58,825 bases of DNA from Rothia nasimurium (lineage in GTDB: Bacteria; Actinomycetota; Actinomycetes; Actinomycetales; Micrococcaceae). The position numbers and the translations under genes were made by a program. Of the stretch, positions 1-8,325 are shown piece after piece; position 1 is the first letter of the stretch; every line of letters begins with the position of its first letter. Where the stretch lies: the NCBI RefSeq assembly GCF_004569295.1, contig NZ_SPQC01000012.1, positions 1 to 58,825 on the forward strand, read 5' to 3'. A model generated the notes under the pieces. That model was not told the DNA's origin. It did no database searches and was given only the letters and a program-made list of their open reading frames with translations.

Positions 1-95
1 GGCGGGTTTAGCGCTGTGGGCGAAAGGACGTGCGGGGCGGCCCGGTCGGTGGTTGTATGGAGGGTGGGGAAGAAAGCTTTTGAAAGGAGCCTATC

Positions 96-293
96 GTGAG
101 TGCAACTCTTGAGACCCGCCGCGAACTGACTGCTGCTGACCGTTGCGATGCCTGCGGCGCCCAGGCCTATGTGCGTGTGGTGATGGAGTCAGGTCTCGAC
201 CTGCTCTTCTGCGGCCACCATGCTCGTGCCAAGGAAGAGGCCCTGCGTGCTGTAGCGGCCGAGTGGGACGACCAGACTGACCGCCTGAGCTAA
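96..293 (+). CDS. Small Cys/His-containing actinobacterial protein (DUF7455-like)
   Basis: This 65-residue protein starts at a GTG preceded by a clear GAAAGGAG ribosome binding site. Residues 17-42 contain DRCDACGAQAYVRV followed by FCGHHAR, giving a CxxC and a CxxHH, which suggests one small zinc site. Short proteins of this kind are conserved in Actinobacteria, and I recall them near the primary sigma-factor gene. No enzymatic motif is visible and the function is unknown. It is the only gene at the left edge of the window and ends just before a strong bidirectional terminator. The family name is from memory. Confidence 0.7.
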   Translation: MSATLETRRELTAADRCDACGAQAYVRVVMESGLDLLFCGHHARAKEEALRAVAAEWDDQTDRLS

Positions 294-335
294 CGTCCGC
301 TCCCCCTGCCCCATCCCACCGGGTAGGTACCATCT

Positions 336-377
336 ACATCAGAAAAACCCACCAACTAGGTGGGTTTTTCTGATGTA
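336..377. terminator. Bidirectional intrinsic terminator
   Basis: A near-perfect 18-19 bp inverted repeat (336-353 with 359-377, loop AACTA) carries a run of T on the right arm and of A on the left arm. It can therefore stop transcription from both convergent neighbours, the gene ending at 293 and the methyltransferase gene ending at 399. Confidence 0.85.
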
Positions 378-398
378 GGTGGTCTTTTCTGGGAACCG

Positions 399-1859
399 CT
401 AGGCCCCGTACCGGCTAAACACCGCCACCGCTTCCACATGGTGGGTGTTGGGGTACATGTCGAAGGCTTCAACGCGTACAAGTCGCCAGCCCGCTGCGCG
501 CAGGTAGCCGGTATCGCGCCCCAGGGCTGCCGGGTCGCAGGCAACATAGACCAGGGTGGAGGGGTTCAGTTCAGAAATCTGCTCCATCACAACCCGGCCT
601 GCACCCTCACGAGACGGGTCGCACATCACCACGTCCGGGGCGGCGTAGCGCCCCTCGGCTACCTCACCGCTGATCTTCTCAAGTACCAGGGCGACATCCC
701 CGCGTTCTACGCGCACGCGCGTCCGCTCAGACCTGTGGGTACGTGACGGGCCTTCGTCGCCAAAGTTCTCGGACGCGTTACCGCTGCTCACTGGGGATCC
801 CTCAACCGATAACACCGTGCCCCTGTCCCCCACCGCATCAGCGGCCAGGGCGGTGAAGAAGCCAGCACCTGCGTAGAGGTCGTAAACCGTCATCCCCTTT
901 TTCAGGCGGGCAGCCTCAAGCACGGCGTTGCCCAGTACCTCGGGGGCAGCCCGGTGAATCTGCCAGAAGCCGCTAGCGGCCACGTTCCAGTAGAAGTCCT
1001 GGGCGTAGACGGTAGCGGTCTCCAGCAGGTTAGGGTTGGCGGCACCGGCGATGACGTCAGCGGGTTTGGTGCCGCGGCGGCGTCCGCCCTTTTTCTCGGG
1101 GGTAAAGACCAGGGTAATCATGCGCTCTTCCAGCGACCCCCACAGGGCCCGGGCCTGCTCTTCGATGCCTTCTGCAACCTCGGCGGGCGTAGTCCGCGCT
1201 GACACGGTAAAGACCACCGCCAGCATATCGGTGGCGGCTACAGTCACATCAACCCGGGTGATACCGGCCAGCTTGAGCCGGTGCAGTTCGAGAGCCTCAA
1301 TGCGCTCATCGGCCAGGGGAAATCCGGTGACGGGAACGGGGGTTGAGCTAGAGTGCGGGAACATGGCAATCTGCTGGCTTTCGCGCTCCACCGCAAAATG
1401 CACGCGGGTGCGCCAGTGCAGCCCCCGGTCATCGCCGGGCAGGGCGTGAATGGGCAGTGAAGCCAGCAGGGGGTGATTTTCAGGTACCCCACCCAGGCGC
1501 ACCAATTGTTCCTTTACGATCTGCTGTTTGTAGGCCCGCTGGGTCGCCAGGTCCAGGTGTCCGTATTCCATGCCGCCGAGGGGGTGAGCGGACGCGAGTG
1601 CGTCCGCCGGTGCCCAGGGGTGGGGGCGGCGCTCCGGTGCGGGGGCCTCTACGGATACGACGTCTGCGAAGAAGAAGCGGCCTTTGGGACCGCGGCCGGT
1701 GATGCGGGCGGTGGCGGTCTCCCCCACGACTCCGTGGCGGACAAAGATGACGCGGTCGCCCGCTCTAGCGACGAGGGCGCCGCCGTGGGCCGGACGCTCG
1801 GGGGTGAGTTCTAGGAGGTCACCGGTAGCGGGTTCGGGTGTGGTGGGGGTGGTAGACAT
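399..1859 (-). CDS. TRAM-domain class I SAM-dependent RNA methyltransferase (RumA/TrmA family)
   Basis: The 486-residue protein probably makes 5-methyluridine in rRNA or tRNA using SAM. A TRAM/OB-like RNA-binding region occupies roughly residues 15-75. The SAM site VYDLYAGAGFF lies near 323-333. The family motif appears as DPSREGAG near 413 (usually DPPRxG). The catalytic-cysteine motif is VACDPAALGRD near 440, with the Cys that attacks uracil C6. The iron-sulfur cysteines of E. coli RumA are not evident, which is common in actinobacterial members. It sits downstream of the KimA-like permease on the same strand, an order I recall as conserved in Actinobacteria. The rRNA versus tRNA target cannot be told from sequence. 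Confidence 0.85.
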   Translation of the reverse strand: MSTTPTTPEPATGDLLELTPERPAHGGALVARAGDRVIFVRHGVVGETATARITGRGPKGRFFFADVVSVEAPAPERRPHPWAPADALASAHPLGGMEYGHLDLATQRAYKQQIVKEQLVRLGGVPENHPLLASLPIHALPGDDRGLHWRTRVHFAVERESQQIAMFPHSSSTPVPVTGFPLADERIEALELHRLKLAGITRVDVTVAATDMLAVVFTVSARTTPAEVAEGIEEQARALWGSLEERMITLVFTPEKKGGRRRGTKPADVIAGAANPNLLETATVYAQDFYWNVAASGFWQIHRAAPEVLGNAVLEAARLKKGMTVYDLYAGAGFFTALAADAVGDRGTVLSVEGSPVSSGNASENFGDEGPSRTHRSERTRVRVERGDVALVLEKISGEVAEGRYAAPDVVMCDPSREGAGRVVMEQISELNPSTLVYVACDPAALGRDTGYLRAAGWRLVRVEAFDMYPNTHHVEAVAVFSRYGA

Positions 1860-1898
1860 GTGTTTCTCGCTTTGAGGGTGGCTCGGTGGGATTTTATT

Positions 1899-3902
1899 TT
1901 ATCGTTCGATCTGCCAGGGCACGGAGGCTACAACGACGCCCGGTTCGTGGCGCAGGCGGGCTTTGAGTTTGTGCACGGTGCGGCGGTGGAAGATGCCCTG
2001 CCACCAGTGGGAGACCACGTATTCGGGCAGGTAGACCACGAGCACGTCGCGGGGGGATTTTTGGCGCATCTGCTGTACGTATTCGAGTACGCTGGCGGCG
2101 GGGTTGCGGTAGGGCGAGTCCAGCACGGTCAGGTCGACGGGTAGTTCGAGGGCTTCCCAGGTGTCGATGTTTTCGCGGGTGCGGGCTTCGTCCACGTTCA
2201 CCACGAGAGCTTCGATGGACGAGGGGCGGGAGGCCCGTGCGTAGGCGAGGGCCCGGAGTACGGGTTTACGCACCCGCTCAACGTAGATGAGGGCGTGGAC
2301 GCGGGAGGGCAGCGCCCGGTCTGCGGCCAGTTGTTCGGGGTCGGCTGATAGGGCTAGCTGCCGGTCAATACTGCTGTAGTGTTTGTTGGTTTTGATCATG
2401 AGCCAGGTCAGAAGAAGAATGAGTAGCACGGTGACCCAGGCACCGTGGGTGAACTTGGTAAGAATGATGACCACGAGTACGGTAACCGAGGCACCGGTAC
2501 CAATGGCGCTGATGCCGATGTCGTGCCAGAGGGTGCGGCGTTTTTTGGTATCGAGGGTGATGCGCTGGGCCCGCCAGCGGTTGCGGAGCACCGCGTACTG
2601 GGTGAGGGTCATGGCGGTAAAGACACCCACGATGTACATCTGCACCAGGGCGTGCACGTTGGGGCCGACGATAGCGACCAGCAGCATAGAGCTGGATCCC
2701 AGGGCCAGCACGCCGTTGGCGTAGAGCGCGGTGGAGCTGCGCGCTGAGAGGTGCACCGGCAGGTACTGTTTCGCGGCGATGGTGGTCGCTAGCATGGGGA
2801 AGCCGGTGAAGGCCGTCATGGCCGCCACGATGAGCACGCCGATGGTGGCTGCGCCCAGCAGGACGCTGGTCAGGGGGATGCCGAAGATAGCGTCGGTGAT
2901 TTGGAGTAGAGCGGGTATCTGGTGGAAGTCTTCGCCCGCGGGCTGCCCGTTAATCAGTAGCCCCTGAGCCGAGTCGAGGACGCTGACCACCCCGGTTTGC
3001 CGGGCCAGGTAGAGGACTCCCAGCAGGGAGAGGGCAGACAGGCCGCCAATCACCATCAGACTGGTGGCAGCGTTGCGCTGACGCGGCGGGGCAAAGGCCT
3101 TCACGGCGTTACTGACGGTATTGACCCCGGTCAGCGCCACAGAACCGGAAGCAAAAGCCCTCACCAACAGCAGGCCAACACCGAGCTGGGTGGTCAGTAC
3201 CTCGGCAGCACCGTCTGGTACCACCACCGTGTACTCAGCCGACACCGCGCGCCCGAGCTGCCCGGTGGCGTCCGCAATGAGACCGCAAGCAACGGTCACC
3301 GCAAGCAGCATCAAAAAGACATAGGAGGGAAGGTGTGACACCCGCAGCATCACCTTGAGGCCGCGCAGGCAGATAAAGGTCACCAGAGCAATGAGGGAAC
3401 AGGCAATCAGCCGCTGATGCCCCAGCAGCACCGGGGTAATCGATTCAAGGTACTGGGCGGCAGAAGACAGCGACACCGCAACCGTGAGCATAAAGTCAAC
3501 CATCAGGGCCGCACCTAGCACGATAGCGGCGGTTATCCCCAGATTCTGGTGCACCAGGGCGAAGTCGCCGCGCTCCCCCACATGCTGGATGTTATAGCGG
3601 TAGGCACCCACCACAACCAGCAGAATCAGGGCAATGCCCAGTCCCACCAGGGGCGAGTAGGCTAAGGCCCCGTGGCCGGCCAGGAGCAGGGTCAGCAGAA
3701 TTTCGTCGGGGGCATAGGCAACCGACGAGAACCCGTCCGCCCCGAAGAGGAGTAGGGCACGGCGTTTGGGCAGGTTGCCTTTCTTGGCGTGCCTGCTGGT
3801 GACGGGGGCACCAAAAATCAGGCGGGTGGCCGCGCTCCTAATATTTCTCACAGGCTCTAACCGTAGTCGGTAGAGCGGGGAAAACACAGCTATACACACC
3901 AC
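1899..3902 (-). CDS. KimA-like APC-family potassium permease
   Basis: A membrane protein of up to 667 residues. After a basic N-terminus it has about twelve hydrophobic segments (roughly residues 60-490) and a soluble C-terminal domain (500-667). The segment RRALLLFGADGFSSVAYAPD and the DFMLTVAVSLSSA helix match the KimA/YdaO type of APC permease, a high-affinity K+/H+ symporter in Firmicutes often controlled by c-di-AMP. Two TrkA-type K+ regulators lie divergently just upstream, supporting a role in K+ uptake. The GTG at 3902 is the longest start; a GTG at 3851, just before NIRSAATRLIFGAP, fits the family N-terminus better, so the true start is open. Confidence 0.75.
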   Translation of the reverse strand: MVCIAVFSPLYRLRLEPVRNIRSAATRLIFGAPVTSRHAKKGNLPKRRALLLFGADGFSSVAYAPDEILLTLLLAGHGALAYSPLVGLGIALILLVVVGAYRYNIQHVGERGDFALVHQNLGITAAIVLGAALMVDFMLTVAVSLSSAAQYLESITPVLLGHQRLIACSLIALVTFICLRGLKVMLRVSHLPSYVFLMLLAVTVACGLIADATGQLGRAVSAEYTVVVPDGAAEVLTTQLGVGLLLVRAFASGSVALTGVNTVSNAVKAFAPPRQRNAATSLMVIGGLSALSLLGVLYLARQTGVVSVLDSAQGLLINGQPAGEDFHQIPALLQITDAIFGIPLTSVLLGAATIGVLIVAAMTAFTGFPMLATTIAAKQYLPVHLSARSSTALYANGVLALGSSSMLLVAIVGPNVHALVQMYIVGVFTAMTLTQYAVLRNRWRAQRITLDTKKRRTLWHDIGISAIGTGASVTVLVVIILTKFTHGAWVTVLLILLLTWLMIKTNKHYSSIDRQLALSADPEQLAADRALPSRVHALIYVERVRKPVLRALAYARASRPSSIEALVVNVDEARTRENIDTWEALELPVDLTVLDSPYRNPAASVLEYVQQMRQKSPRDVLVVYLPEYVVSHWWQGIFHRRTVHKLKARLRHEPGVVVASVPWQIER

Positions 3903-4042
3903 ATTTTGCTCGTAGGTAAGGACGCCCCCCCCGCGCGGCTATGGCGCGCCGGTTGGGTGGTGGGGCCGCCGGGCGTAGACTAGAGGCAACCCTGCTGTGC
4001 GGGGTTTATGTTTGTTTCCGTCGTGGTTTCGTGAGGTGCTAA

Positions 4043-4735
4043 GTGCCCCATTTTGTGATTATGGGTGCCGGTCGTGTGGGCGTTATGCTGGCCCATACCC
4101 TAGAAGATGCGGGTCATTCGGTTGCTGTGATCGATCAGGATGACCGGTCTTTCCGCAGGTTGCGCAAAGATTTTGCGGGTAAGAAGGTGACCGGTGTGGG
4201 CTTTGACCGCGAGACCCTCAAGCGGGCCGGTATTGAGCACGCCTACGCTTTTGCTGCGGTGTCTTCTGGCGATAACTCCAACATTATTGCCTCCCGTGTG
4301 GCCCGTGAGACCTTTGGGGTGCAGCACGTGGTGGCCCGTATCTACGACCCCAACCGGGCTGAGTTCTACCAGCGTCTGGGTATTCCTACGGTGGCTGCGG
4401 TGCGCTGGTCGACCGACCAGGTGTTGCGTCGTATTTTGCCGGAGCAGGCTATGGCCGGTGATTTCCGCGAGGCTTCGGGCCGCCTGATGCTCGGTGAGCT
4501 GCAGTTGCACGAGGACTGGGCTGGGCACGCGCTGACGGAGATTGAGCGAGCTGCCGGTGTACGCGTGGCCTACCTGACCCGGTTTGGGGAGGGTATGCTC
4601 CCCACCAAGGAGACCTCCTACCAGCAGGGCGATACAGTGCACGCCATGATGCGCACCGAAGACATCAACGACATTGCCAGGGTGCTGGGTGCTCCCCCGG
4701 CACGCAACGCTGAGGGGGATCTGGAATGGAAGTAA
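4043..4735 (+). CDS. TrkA-family potassium uptake regulator, first of pair (CeoB-like)
   Basis: This 230-residue cytoplasmic protein has a Rossmann RCK_N domain. GAGRVG at residues 8-13 is the dinucleotide-binding loop and VIDQDD near 34-39 ends the second strand. A C-terminal RCK_C domain spans about 145-220. Such proteins gate K+ transporters in response to NAD(H), ATP/ADP or c-di-AMP. Its last 10 nt overlap the start of a second TrkA gene, so the two are probably translationally coupled and may hetero-oligomerise. The start is a GTG after GTGAGGTG. The divergent KimA-like permease is the likely partner. This matches the ceoB-ceoC arrangement I recall in mycobacteria. Confidence 0.85.
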   Translation: MPHFVIMGAGRVGVMLAHTLEDAGHSVAVIDQDDRSFRRLRKDFAGKKVTGVGFDRETLKRAGIEHAYAFAAVSSGDNSNIIASRVARETFGVQHVVARIYDPNRAEFYQRLGIPTVAAVRWSTDQVLRRILPEQAMAGDFREASGRLMLGELQLHEDWAGHALTEIERAAGVRVAYLTRFGEGMLPTKETSYQQGDTVHAMMRTEDINDIARVLGAPPARNAEGDLEWK

Positions 4736-5379
4736 TCGTTATCGGCGCTGGCTCGGTGGGCTCATCAAGCGCCCGCGAGCTGCTTTCGCACGGCCACACG
4801 GTCACCATTATCGACATCAAGCCCGAGGCCATTTCCCGCAGCGACATTCAGCATGCCCACTGGGTGATTGGGGACGCCTGCGAGCTGTCCGTCCTGCGCC
4901 AGGCCAAGCCCGAGAACGCGGACGTCATTGTTGCCGCCTCTGGTGACGATAAAACCAACCTGGTGGTATCGCTGCTAGCCCGCAGTGAATTTGGGGTACC
5001 CCGCACCGTGGCTCGCGTGAACAATCCCAAAAATGAGTGGCTCTTCGATGACTCCTGGGGCGTAGATGTTGCGGTTTCTACCCCGCGCCTCATGACCGCG
5101 CTGGTGGAAGAGGCCGTTGAGGTGGGCGATGTGGTGCGCCTGCTGACCCTCAAAACTGGCAGCGCCACCCTGGTCGAGTACACCGTGCCCACCGACCACC
5201 CGATTATTGGCCACACCGTCGATAACGTGCAGTGGCCCTACGAGACCACCCTCACCGCCATCCTGCGCGACGGGGTACCGATTACCCCCAGCGGCGACGA
5301 TGTGATTGAGGGTGGCGACGAGCTCTTCTTTATCACCACCCCCACCGGTGAGGACGACATCCGCGCCCTCTTCAGCTAG
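4726..5379 (+). CDS. TrkA-family potassium uptake regulator, second of pair (CeoC-like)
   Basis: This 217-residue protein has the same two-domain plan as its neighbour. The Rossmann loop GAGSVG lies at residues 7-12, with TIIDIKPE closing strand two, then an RCK_C domain near 130-215. The ATG lies inside the last codons of the upstream trkA, a 10-nt overlap typical of coupled pairs. Together the pair probably senses nucleotides or c-di-AMP and regulates the adjacent K+ permease. It ends before a long hairpin that separates it from the convergent OB-fold gene. Confidence 0.85.
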   Translation: MEVIVIGAGSVGSSSARELLSHGHTVTIIDIKPEAISRSDIQHAHWVIGDACELSVLRQAKPENADVIVAASGDDKTNLVVSLLARSEFGVPRTVARVNNPKNEWLFDDSWGVDVAVSTPRLMTALVEEAVEVGDVVRLLTLKTGSATLVEYTVPTDHPIIGHTVDNVQWPYETTLTAILRDGVPITPSGDDVIEGGDELFFITTPTGEDDIRALFS

Positions 5380-5402
5380 CCCCCTTCGTGCTTATCAGTA
5401 AA

Positions 5403-5450
5403 AAGGACGCCGGCCCCACCTTCGGCAAAGAAGGTAGGGCCGACGTCCTT
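5403..5450. terminator. Terminator between convergent genes
   Basis: AAGGACG at 5403-5409 pairs with CGTCCTT at 5444-5450, and inside it CGGCCC and ACCTTC pair with GGGCCG and GAAGGT. The long hairpin lies between the trkA pair and the convergent OB-fold gene and can serve both strands. Confidence 0.75.
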
Positions 5451-5460
5451 GCGCTTGCTA

Positions 5461-5997
5461 CTAGAGGGCCGGAACGATCTCGTAGCGCGGGTTGTACATG
5501 AGGGGCTTCTCTCGGGTGCTCAGCATGCCCGAGACCCGAAGATAGCCGCCTGCCTCTATTCCCGGCACCTGACGCTGACCCTGCCAAATCAGGGTCAGCA
5601 CCGTACCTGAGCTCAGGGGCGGGAACTCCGGGTAGAGCACCCGGGGAGCCGCCCTGTTGACGCTAAACCGGGTGGTGAAGCCAGTCTCCTCATCCAGCAC
5701 AGAAATCTGGCCGGTTGAGGTGTCTTCAGTGGTGCTCACATCGGTGGTGTCATCAAGATCTTCACCGGTCTCTGCAATGGGCATACCCGTCATGGGGTGG
5801 GTCTTAGCCGGGGGCAGGGGCTTAGACTTATCAACCAGCAGGGTCACCTCAAACCGGGGGTTAGCCCCCACATGCGACATGTGCACGCGGGTTACCCGCC
5901 CGGCGGCCCTGGCGCGAAACCGCTCGGGGTACTCTTCCAGGCGGGTGACCGGCCCAGCAGCCCGCTGCTGGGTAAAGGGAGACTCAGTCTCAGGCAT
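5461..5997 (-). CDS. OB-fold nucleic-acid-binding domain protein
   Basis: A 178-residue protein with an N-terminal segment RVTRVHMSHVGANPRFEVTLLVD followed by a linker rich in Asp and Thr (about 75-110) and a second half ending SGMLSTREKPLMYNPRYEI. The combination of short strands and RVSGM near the end fits the OB-fold proteins that sit beside DUF3710 and dut in many Actinobacteria. RNA or DNA binding is inferred from the fold only. The gene lies 5 nt downstream of DUF3710 on the same strand. In mycobacteria a DUF3159 membrane protein usually lies next to it; none is present here. Confidence 0.6.
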   Translation of the reverse strand: MPETESPFTQQRAAGPVTRLEEYPERFRARAAGRVTRVHMSHVGANPRFEVTLLVDKSKPLPPAKTHPMTGMPIAETGEDLDDTTDVSTTEDTSTGQISVLDEETGFTTRFSVNRAAPRVLYPEFPPLSSGTVLTLIWQGQRQVPGIEAGGYLRVSGMLSTREKPLMYNPRYEIVPAL

Positions 5998-6002
5998 GGG
6001 CG

Positions 6003-6833
6003 CTAGCCAATTTCAGTGATTTCGGGGCCGCGGCGGGGCACCTCAACGGTGGGCTTCTTCTCAGCCTGGGCAGCCGCTGCGGCAGCGGCCTGGGCGGCTG
6101 CGGCATCCTGAATGGTCTGGGGTACGCGCATGGGCAGCAGGTCGCGCGGGGGCATGGGGTCAGAGCCACGGTTGACCACGATGGTGCGGAAGACCTCTTC
6201 AAGGGCGGTAGCGCTCTCACCGGGCAGCACGGCCTTGCCCGAGAATACACCGCGGACGAACCAGCGGGGGCCGTCCACACCCACAAAGCGGGAAATACGG
6301 AAGCCCTTGCGTCCGTCGGGAAGTTCAGCGGGTACGCGGGAGATCAGCTGACGCCCGAAGGGACCGTCGTTGATATCAACCTGGCCACCCTGGCGGCGCA
6401 CGCTCTCAGACAGTTCCTTACGGATCTCATCCCAGATACCGCGGCTCTTAGGAGCCGCAAAAGCCTGCACCTGCAGGGTGCCCTCGCCCAGCTGCAGGGT
6501 CACCGCGATAACCTGCTGGGTCTTCTGGTCAGCCTCAAGACGCAGGTTCAGCCCGGGGTTGCTCTTGACCAGCAGGCCACCCAGGTCGATGTAGCTAGAG
6601 CCGGTGCGCTGCTCGGTGATGTCAAAGGGGCCATTCTCACGGGTAAATTCCACGAAGGACGCCGCAAGCTCCTCCTGCACGGCAGGCTGCTGGGTGCCGC
6701 CCTGGGGCACCTCAGCAGGTGCCTCTTCAGCGGCGGTTTCTTTCTCGTCGCTCTCTACAGCGGCAGCTGCTGCACCCTGCTCACGCTCAGTCGCGGCGTC
6801 CGCGTCATTCTTTTTCTTACCAAAACCAAACAT
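6003..6833 (-). CDS. DUF3710 domain protein
   Basis: The 276-residue protein begins MFGFGKKK, then an acidic Ala/Glu-rich region (about 10-55) that is probably disordered. The globular DUF3710 part spans about 60-235 and includes YIDLGGLLVKSNPGLNLRLE and FRISRFVGVDGPRWFVRGVFSG. The end is Ala-rich. The family is widespread in Actinobacteria and its function is unknown to me. It lies between dut and the OB-fold gene in a conserved cluster. The ATG is followed by the typical family start, and an AGGAGG-like site lies upstream. Confidence 0.85.
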   Translation of the reverse strand: MFGFGKKKNDADAATEREQGAAAAAVESDEKETAAEEAPAEVPQGGTQQPAVQEELAASFVEFTRENGPFDITEQRTGSSYIDLGGLLVKSNPGLNLRLEADQKTQQVIAVTLQLGEGTLQVQAFAAPKSRGIWDEIRKELSESVRRQGGQVDINDGPFGRQLISRVPAELPDGRKGFRISRFVGVDGPRWFVRGVFSGKAVLPGESATALEEVFRTIVVNRGSDPMPPRDLLPMRVPQTIQDAAAAQAAAAAAAQAEKKPTVEVPRRGPEITEIG

Positions 6834-6867
6834 AGTGCCTCCTTCGGCCCTCGCCTATCTACTGCTC

Positions 6868-7314
6868 TTACTGTACGCCCGTTGAACCGAACCCGGCAGT
6901 TCCACGCTCAGTTTCGCTCAAACTCTCCACCACATTAAAAGTAGCCGACTCAAACCGCTGAATAACCAGCTGGGCAATGCGGTCACCGCGCTGAATCTCA
7001 AAAGCCTGCTCCCGGTCGGTATTGAGCAGGCAGACCATGAGCTCACCCCGATACCCGGAATCAACGGTGCCCGGTGCGTTCACAATCGTAATGCCGTGCT
7101 TAGCAGCCAGACCCGAACGGGGGTGCACCAGACCCACATAGCCATCAGGCAGGGCAATAGCCACGCCGGTCGGCACCAGGGCCCGCTCACCCGGTTGCAG
7201 GGTGAGGTCCACGCGCGAGCGCAAATCAGCGCCGGCGTCCCCGGGCTGGGCGTAGGCGGGGGGCTCGATTCCCTCATCGAGCATCTTGATATCAATCTTA
7301 AGCTGGTTCATCAC
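6868..7314 (-). CDS. dut: Deoxyuridine 5'-triphosphate nucleotidohydrolase (dUTPase)
   Basis: The enzyme hydrolyses dUTP to dUMP and pyrophosphate, keeping uracil out of DNA and feeding dTMP synthesis. All five motifs of the trimeric family are present in 148 residues: PGDAGADLRS (24-33), HPRSGLAAK (64-72), PGTVDSGYRG (81-90, catalytic Asp85), GDRIAQLVIQ (110-119) and RGTAGFGSTG (137-146), the last closing over the active site. The first ATG is used here; the next Met directly follows it. It lies head to tail with DUF3710 and divergent from DUF3093, the usual actinobacterial order. Confidence 0.97.
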   Translation of the reverse strand: MMNQLKIDIKMLDEGIEPPAYAQPGDAGADLRSRVDLTLQPGERALVPTGVAIALPDGYVGLVHPRSGLAAKHGITIVNAPGTVDSGYRGELMVCLLNTDREQAFEIQRGDRIAQLVIQRFESATFNVVESLSETERGTAGFGSTGVQ

Positions 7315-7445
7315 CCTCTTTACTGTACCGGCTTATGCGCTCCGGTGCCGCCCACATCAGGTGCCAAAACCCCTTAGACTAGAACCTGTGCACCGGGTTT
7401 GCCCCGGCTCACTACTTCACAAATTGTCCCTCGTCGAAGGAAGCT

Positions 7446-7913
7446 ATGCCTGCTACCGCCCCCACCGTGCTGTACCGTGAACGACTGGCCCCCGGAATCG
7501 GCCTGTGGATAGGCTGCCTGGGCGTTGGCCTAGCCTCTTTCCTAGTCGGCGCACCGATTAATATCACCGCTGGCATCGTTGCCGGAATCGTGATGTTCCT
7601 GCTGGTCGGCGGAATACTCTACGGCAGCTCCCCCACCATCGAAATTACCGAAACCACCGTACGCTTCGGTAGGGCCCGTATCGAACGTGACTATGTTGGT
7701 CGAGCCTACGCCTTCCGAGGTGAAGATGCCCGCCTCGCCACCGGCCCGGCACTCGATGGCCGCGCCTACATGTGTTTCCGCGGGTGGATTACCTCGGTGA
7801 TTCGTGTTCAGATTACTGACCCGGCAGATCCCACTCCCTACTGGATTGCGTCCTCCCGTCACCCCGAAAAAATTGCCGCCGTCCTGAATGAGGGGCTACC
7901 CGAAGAAGACTAA
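7446..7913 (+). CDS. DUF3093 membrane protein
   Basis: A 155-residue protein with two N-terminal membrane segments (about 17-35 and 38-58) separated by a very short turn, followed by a soluble domain with RFGRARIERDYVGRAYAF and YWIASSRHPEKIAAVL. This layout is typical of DUF3093, an actinobacterial family found next to dut. The function is unknown. The ATG follows GAAGGAAG. The gene ends before a 44-bp perfect palindrome shared with the convergent DUF4193 gene. Confidence 0.8.
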   Translation: MPATAPTVLYRERLAPGIGLWIGCLGVGLASFLVGAPINITAGIVAGIVMFLLVGGILYGSSPTIEITETTVRFGRARIERDYVGRAYAFRGEDARLATGPALDGRAYMCFRGWITSVIRVQITDPADPTPYWIASSRHPEKIAAVLNEGLPEED

Positions 7914-7961
7914 GACGTCCAAAGGCTGCCAAGCACCTGGCAGACCTAAATCTCTAGGCAA

Positions 7962-8005
7962 TACGAGGGCGGGCCCGCGTTATATAACGCGGGCCCGCCC
8001 TCGTA
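7962..8005. terminator. 44-bp perfect palindrome, bidirectional terminator
   Basis: The two arms are exact reverse complements with no spacer; the centre is GTTATATAAC and the arms contain GCGGGCCCGC. It lies between convergent DUF3093 and DUF4193 genes, and TTTT follows on the right. A bidirectional terminator is the simplest reading. A palindrome this long without a loop can also form a cruciform. Confidence 0.8.
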
Positions 8006-8025
8006 CTTTTGAAGTTTCTTAGTCT

Positions 8026-8325
8026 TTAGCTCTCGCACTCGATGCAGAACTTGAGATCGCCCTCTTCGCGGGCAATCTGGGAGCGATGACGCACTAGGAA
8101 GCAAGAAGCACAGGTGAACTCGTCGTCCTGTGCAGGGAGCACCACAACGTTCAGCTCTTCATTGGAGAGGTCAGCACCGGGCAGCTCAAAACTTTCGGCC
8201 GCTGCGTTTTCGTCCTCATCCACTGCACCTGACTGCATTTCTGAGGGGCGTGAACGCAGCTCCTCAAAGGACTGGCCCTTGCTCTCTTCGTCCTGCTTGC
8301 GAGGTGCATCGTAATCGGTTGCCAT
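8026..8325 (-). CDS. DUF4193 zinc-ribbon protein
   Basis: A 99-residue protein starting MATDYDAPRK, with GGAGAA upstream of the ATG at 8325. The first 60 residues are acidic. The C-terminus has two cysteine pairs, CASC (Cys72, Cys75) and CIEC (Cys94, Cys97), that should bind one zinc. DUF4193 is a conserved actinobacterial family of unknown role, near dut and DUF3093. The reading frame stays open for about 400 nt upstream of this ATG, but that part has no family resemblance and no better start. Confidence 0.85.
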   Translation of the reverse strand: MATDYDAPRKQDEESKGQSFEELRSRPSEMQSGAVDEDENAAAESFELPGADLSNEELNVVVLPAQDDEFTCASCFLVRHRSQIAREEGDLKFCIECES

